Below, piece by piece: positions 62,776-64,000 of a stretch of 64,000 bases of DNA. The notes beneath the pieces are model-generated. The model did not search any database. It had not been told where the DNA came from and saw nothing but the letters and a program-made list of their open reading frames with translations. Within the stretch, counting starts at the first letter, position 1. Each line of letters starts with the position of its first letter. A program made the position numbers and the translations under genes. The DNA is from Neotamlana laminarinivorans (GTDB lineage Bacteria; Bacteroidota; Bacteroidia; Flavobacteriales; Flavobacteriaceae), in the NCBI RefSeq assembly GCF_020523925.1, contig NZ_JAJAPW010000002.1, positions 434,001-498,000 on the forward strand. The letters run 5' to 3'.

Positions 62776-64000
62776 ATGGCTTGTACAAGCTGCTCAACAA
62801 AAGACGGCCAACCTAAAGGCTGCAAAAATAATGGTACTTGCGGTACCGATAGTTGTAACAAACTAACGGTTTTCGACTGGTTATCGAATATGTCGCTTCC
62901 CAACGGGGAAGAACCATTTAATTGGGTTGAGGTTCGTTATAAAAACGGAAGAAAAGAGTATTATTTAAATACCGAAAACCTAACACTAAGCATAGGCGAT
63001 ATTGTGGCAACACAAGCAAAAGCTGGTCACGATATAGGTATGGTTACCCTTACGGGGGAACTAGTGCGCATTCAAATGAAACGCAAAAAAATACCAACAG
63101 ACACTAAAGAAGCCTTAAAAATTTATAGAAAAGCTAATCAAAAAGATATTGATATTTGGCAAAAGGCAAGAGATAGAGAAGAGTCAATGAAGGTAAAAGC
63201 TCGCCAATTTGCAATAGACTTAAGATTGCAAATGAAAATTTCTGATATCGAATTTCAAGGTGATGCTAGTAAAGCCACATTTTATTATACCGCAGAAGAG
63301 CGTGTAGATTTTAGAGAGCTCATTAAAGTATTTGCTAGAGAGTTCCGTACAAGAATAGAAATGAAACAAGTAGGATTTCGCCAAGAAGCAGCCAGACTTG
63401 GAGGTATAGGCTCATGTGGTCGCGAATTATGTTGCTCTACATGGCTAACCGATTTTCGTTCTGTAAGCACATCAGCGGCACGTTATCAGCAATTATCCTT
63501 AAACCCGCAGAAGCTTGCAGGACAGTGTGGTAAGCTTAAATGTTGTTTGAATTATGAGTTAGATACCTATTTAGATGCTTTAAAAGATTTTCCTAAGGTT
63601 GAAACTAAAATTCAAACCGAAAAAGGTACAGCCGTTTGCCAAAAAACAGATATTTTTAAAGGGCATATGTGGTATGCCTATGAAGGCGAATGGATGAATT
63701 GGCATAAAATAACCACAGAACAAGCCAACGAAATTATAGAGCTAAATAAAAAAAACAAAAAAATTGCTAGTCTTGAAGAGTATGCTAATGATGTGTTAGA
63801 AGAAACTAAAACCAACTTCGAGAATGTTGTTGGGCAAGATAGCTTAACACGTTTCGATAATCCAAAACGTCCTAGAAAACGTAAAAATAACAGAAGCAAG
63901 CAACAAAATACTCAAAGCAAAAATAACGGTAATAATCGTAACCGTAATACCAACAAGAATAATAATAAACGAAGAAAACCTCAAAGACAAAAATCTAATA
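62776..64000 (+). CDS. ricT: PSP1 domain protein (RicT-like), truncated by the window end
   Basis: At least 408 residues, running off the window. Starts MACTSCSTKDGQPKGCKNNG with clustered Cys, then the PSP1 domain with GSCGRELCCSTWL and GQCGKLKCCLNYE, the conserved Cys motifs that bind Fe-S clusters in RicT/YaaT. The C-terminal 40 visible residues are an Asn/Lys/Arg-rich tail (RKRKNNRSK, NNRNRNTNK). Homologues are part of an RNase Y-linked complex in Firmicutes; a role in Bacteroidota is not established. Confidence 0.88.
   Translation, partial: MACTSCSTKDGQPKGCKNNGTCGTDSCNKLTVFDWLSNMSLPNGEEPFNWVEVRYKNGRKEYYLNTENLTLSIGDIVATQAKAGHDIGMVTLTGELVRIQMKRKKIPTDTKEALKIYRKANQKDIDIWQKARDREESMKVKARQFAIDLRLQMKISDIEFQGDASKATFYYTAEERVDFRELIKVFAREFRTRIEMKQVGFRQEAARLGGIGSCGRELCCSTWLTDFRSVSTSAARYQQLSLNPQKLAGQCGKLKCCLNYELDTYLDALKDFPKVETKIQTEKGTAVCQKTDIFKGHMWYAYEGEWMNWHKITTEQANEIIELNKKNKKIASLEEYANDVLEETKTNFENVVGQDSLTRFDNPKRPRKRKNNRSKQQNTQSKNNGNNRNRNTNKNNNKRRKPQRQKSN

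Overview
The window is a contiguous piece of chromosome from a member of the Flavobacteriaceae (Bacteroidota). The evidence is strong AT-richness, TAnnTTTG-type -7 promoter boxes, a SprE/PorW gliding and type IX secretion lipoprotein upstream of a bactofilin and the atpBEFHAG operon (with atpD and atpC absent), and many Bacteroidota-specific families (DUF4254, DUF4292, CCDC81-type HU plus SPOR, PSP1/RicT). I infer the family; the genus cannot be told from this sequence. No tRNA, rRNA, CRISPR array, prophage or insertion sequence was seen.

Layout. (1) Positions 1-19.9 kb hold a surface polysaccharide locus. It opens with the 3' part of cysN, a PAPS-type sulfotransferase and a Wzx-like flippase. 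An alkaline-phosphatase-superfamily enzyme, a pyruvyl transferase, an acyltransferase, two GT4 glycosyltransferases, two overlapping Wzy/WaaL-like polymerases, two paralogous polyprenyl-phosphate sugar-phosphate transferases, a DegT aminotransferase and a UDP-glucuronate decarboxylase follow. A facing minus-strand operon carries a CapK-like enzyme, wecB and a WbuB-like glycosyltransferase. Together they would build, modify (probably by sulfation, pyruvylation and acylation), flip and polymerise a glycan. (2) 20-25 kb holds purD, upp, two membrane proteins, a DUF4254 protein and a GT9 glycosyltransferase. (3) 25-30 kb holds a PaaE-like reductase and a PadR-controlled ABC exporter operon. (4) 30-40.3 kb holds sprE, bactofilin, two small membrane proteins and the ATP synthase operon, which is interrupted by a 474-residue secreted protein of unknown family between atpH and atpA. 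(5) 40-52.6 kb holds envelope and housekeeping genes: a second flippase, dut, a nucleotidyltransferase, TPR/DUF4292/EnvC genes, a thioesterase, an HU/SPOR protein, dprA, trpS and an acyltransferase. (6) 52.6-57 kb holds an ECF sigma factor operon (lipoprotein, sigma factor, predicted anti-sigma/outer-membrane-barrel fusion), recA, a second lipoprotein and a tiny transcription unit. (7) 57-64 kb holds trhO, a secreted Ppx/GppA-like protein, an MFS transporter, a NarL-type regulator, a GNAT protein, a small roadblock-like protein and the start of a ricT-like gene.

The most promising possibly undescribed system is in region 6. The same bipartite element, ACGCAACC - 14 or 15 nt - CATCT, occurs three times within 1.6 kb: before the lipoprotein/sigma/anti-sigma operon, before a lone lipoprotein gene next to recA, and before a short terminator-bounded unit with a 34-codon ORF. 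I read it as the promoter of this ECF sigma factor. That would make it an autoregulated envelope-sensing circuit whose predicted anti-sigma factor spans from the cytoplasm to an outer-membrane barrel, and whose targets include lipoproteins and a small peptide or RNA. The unknown protein inside the atp operon and the tandem palindromes upstream of ricT are the next most interesting items.
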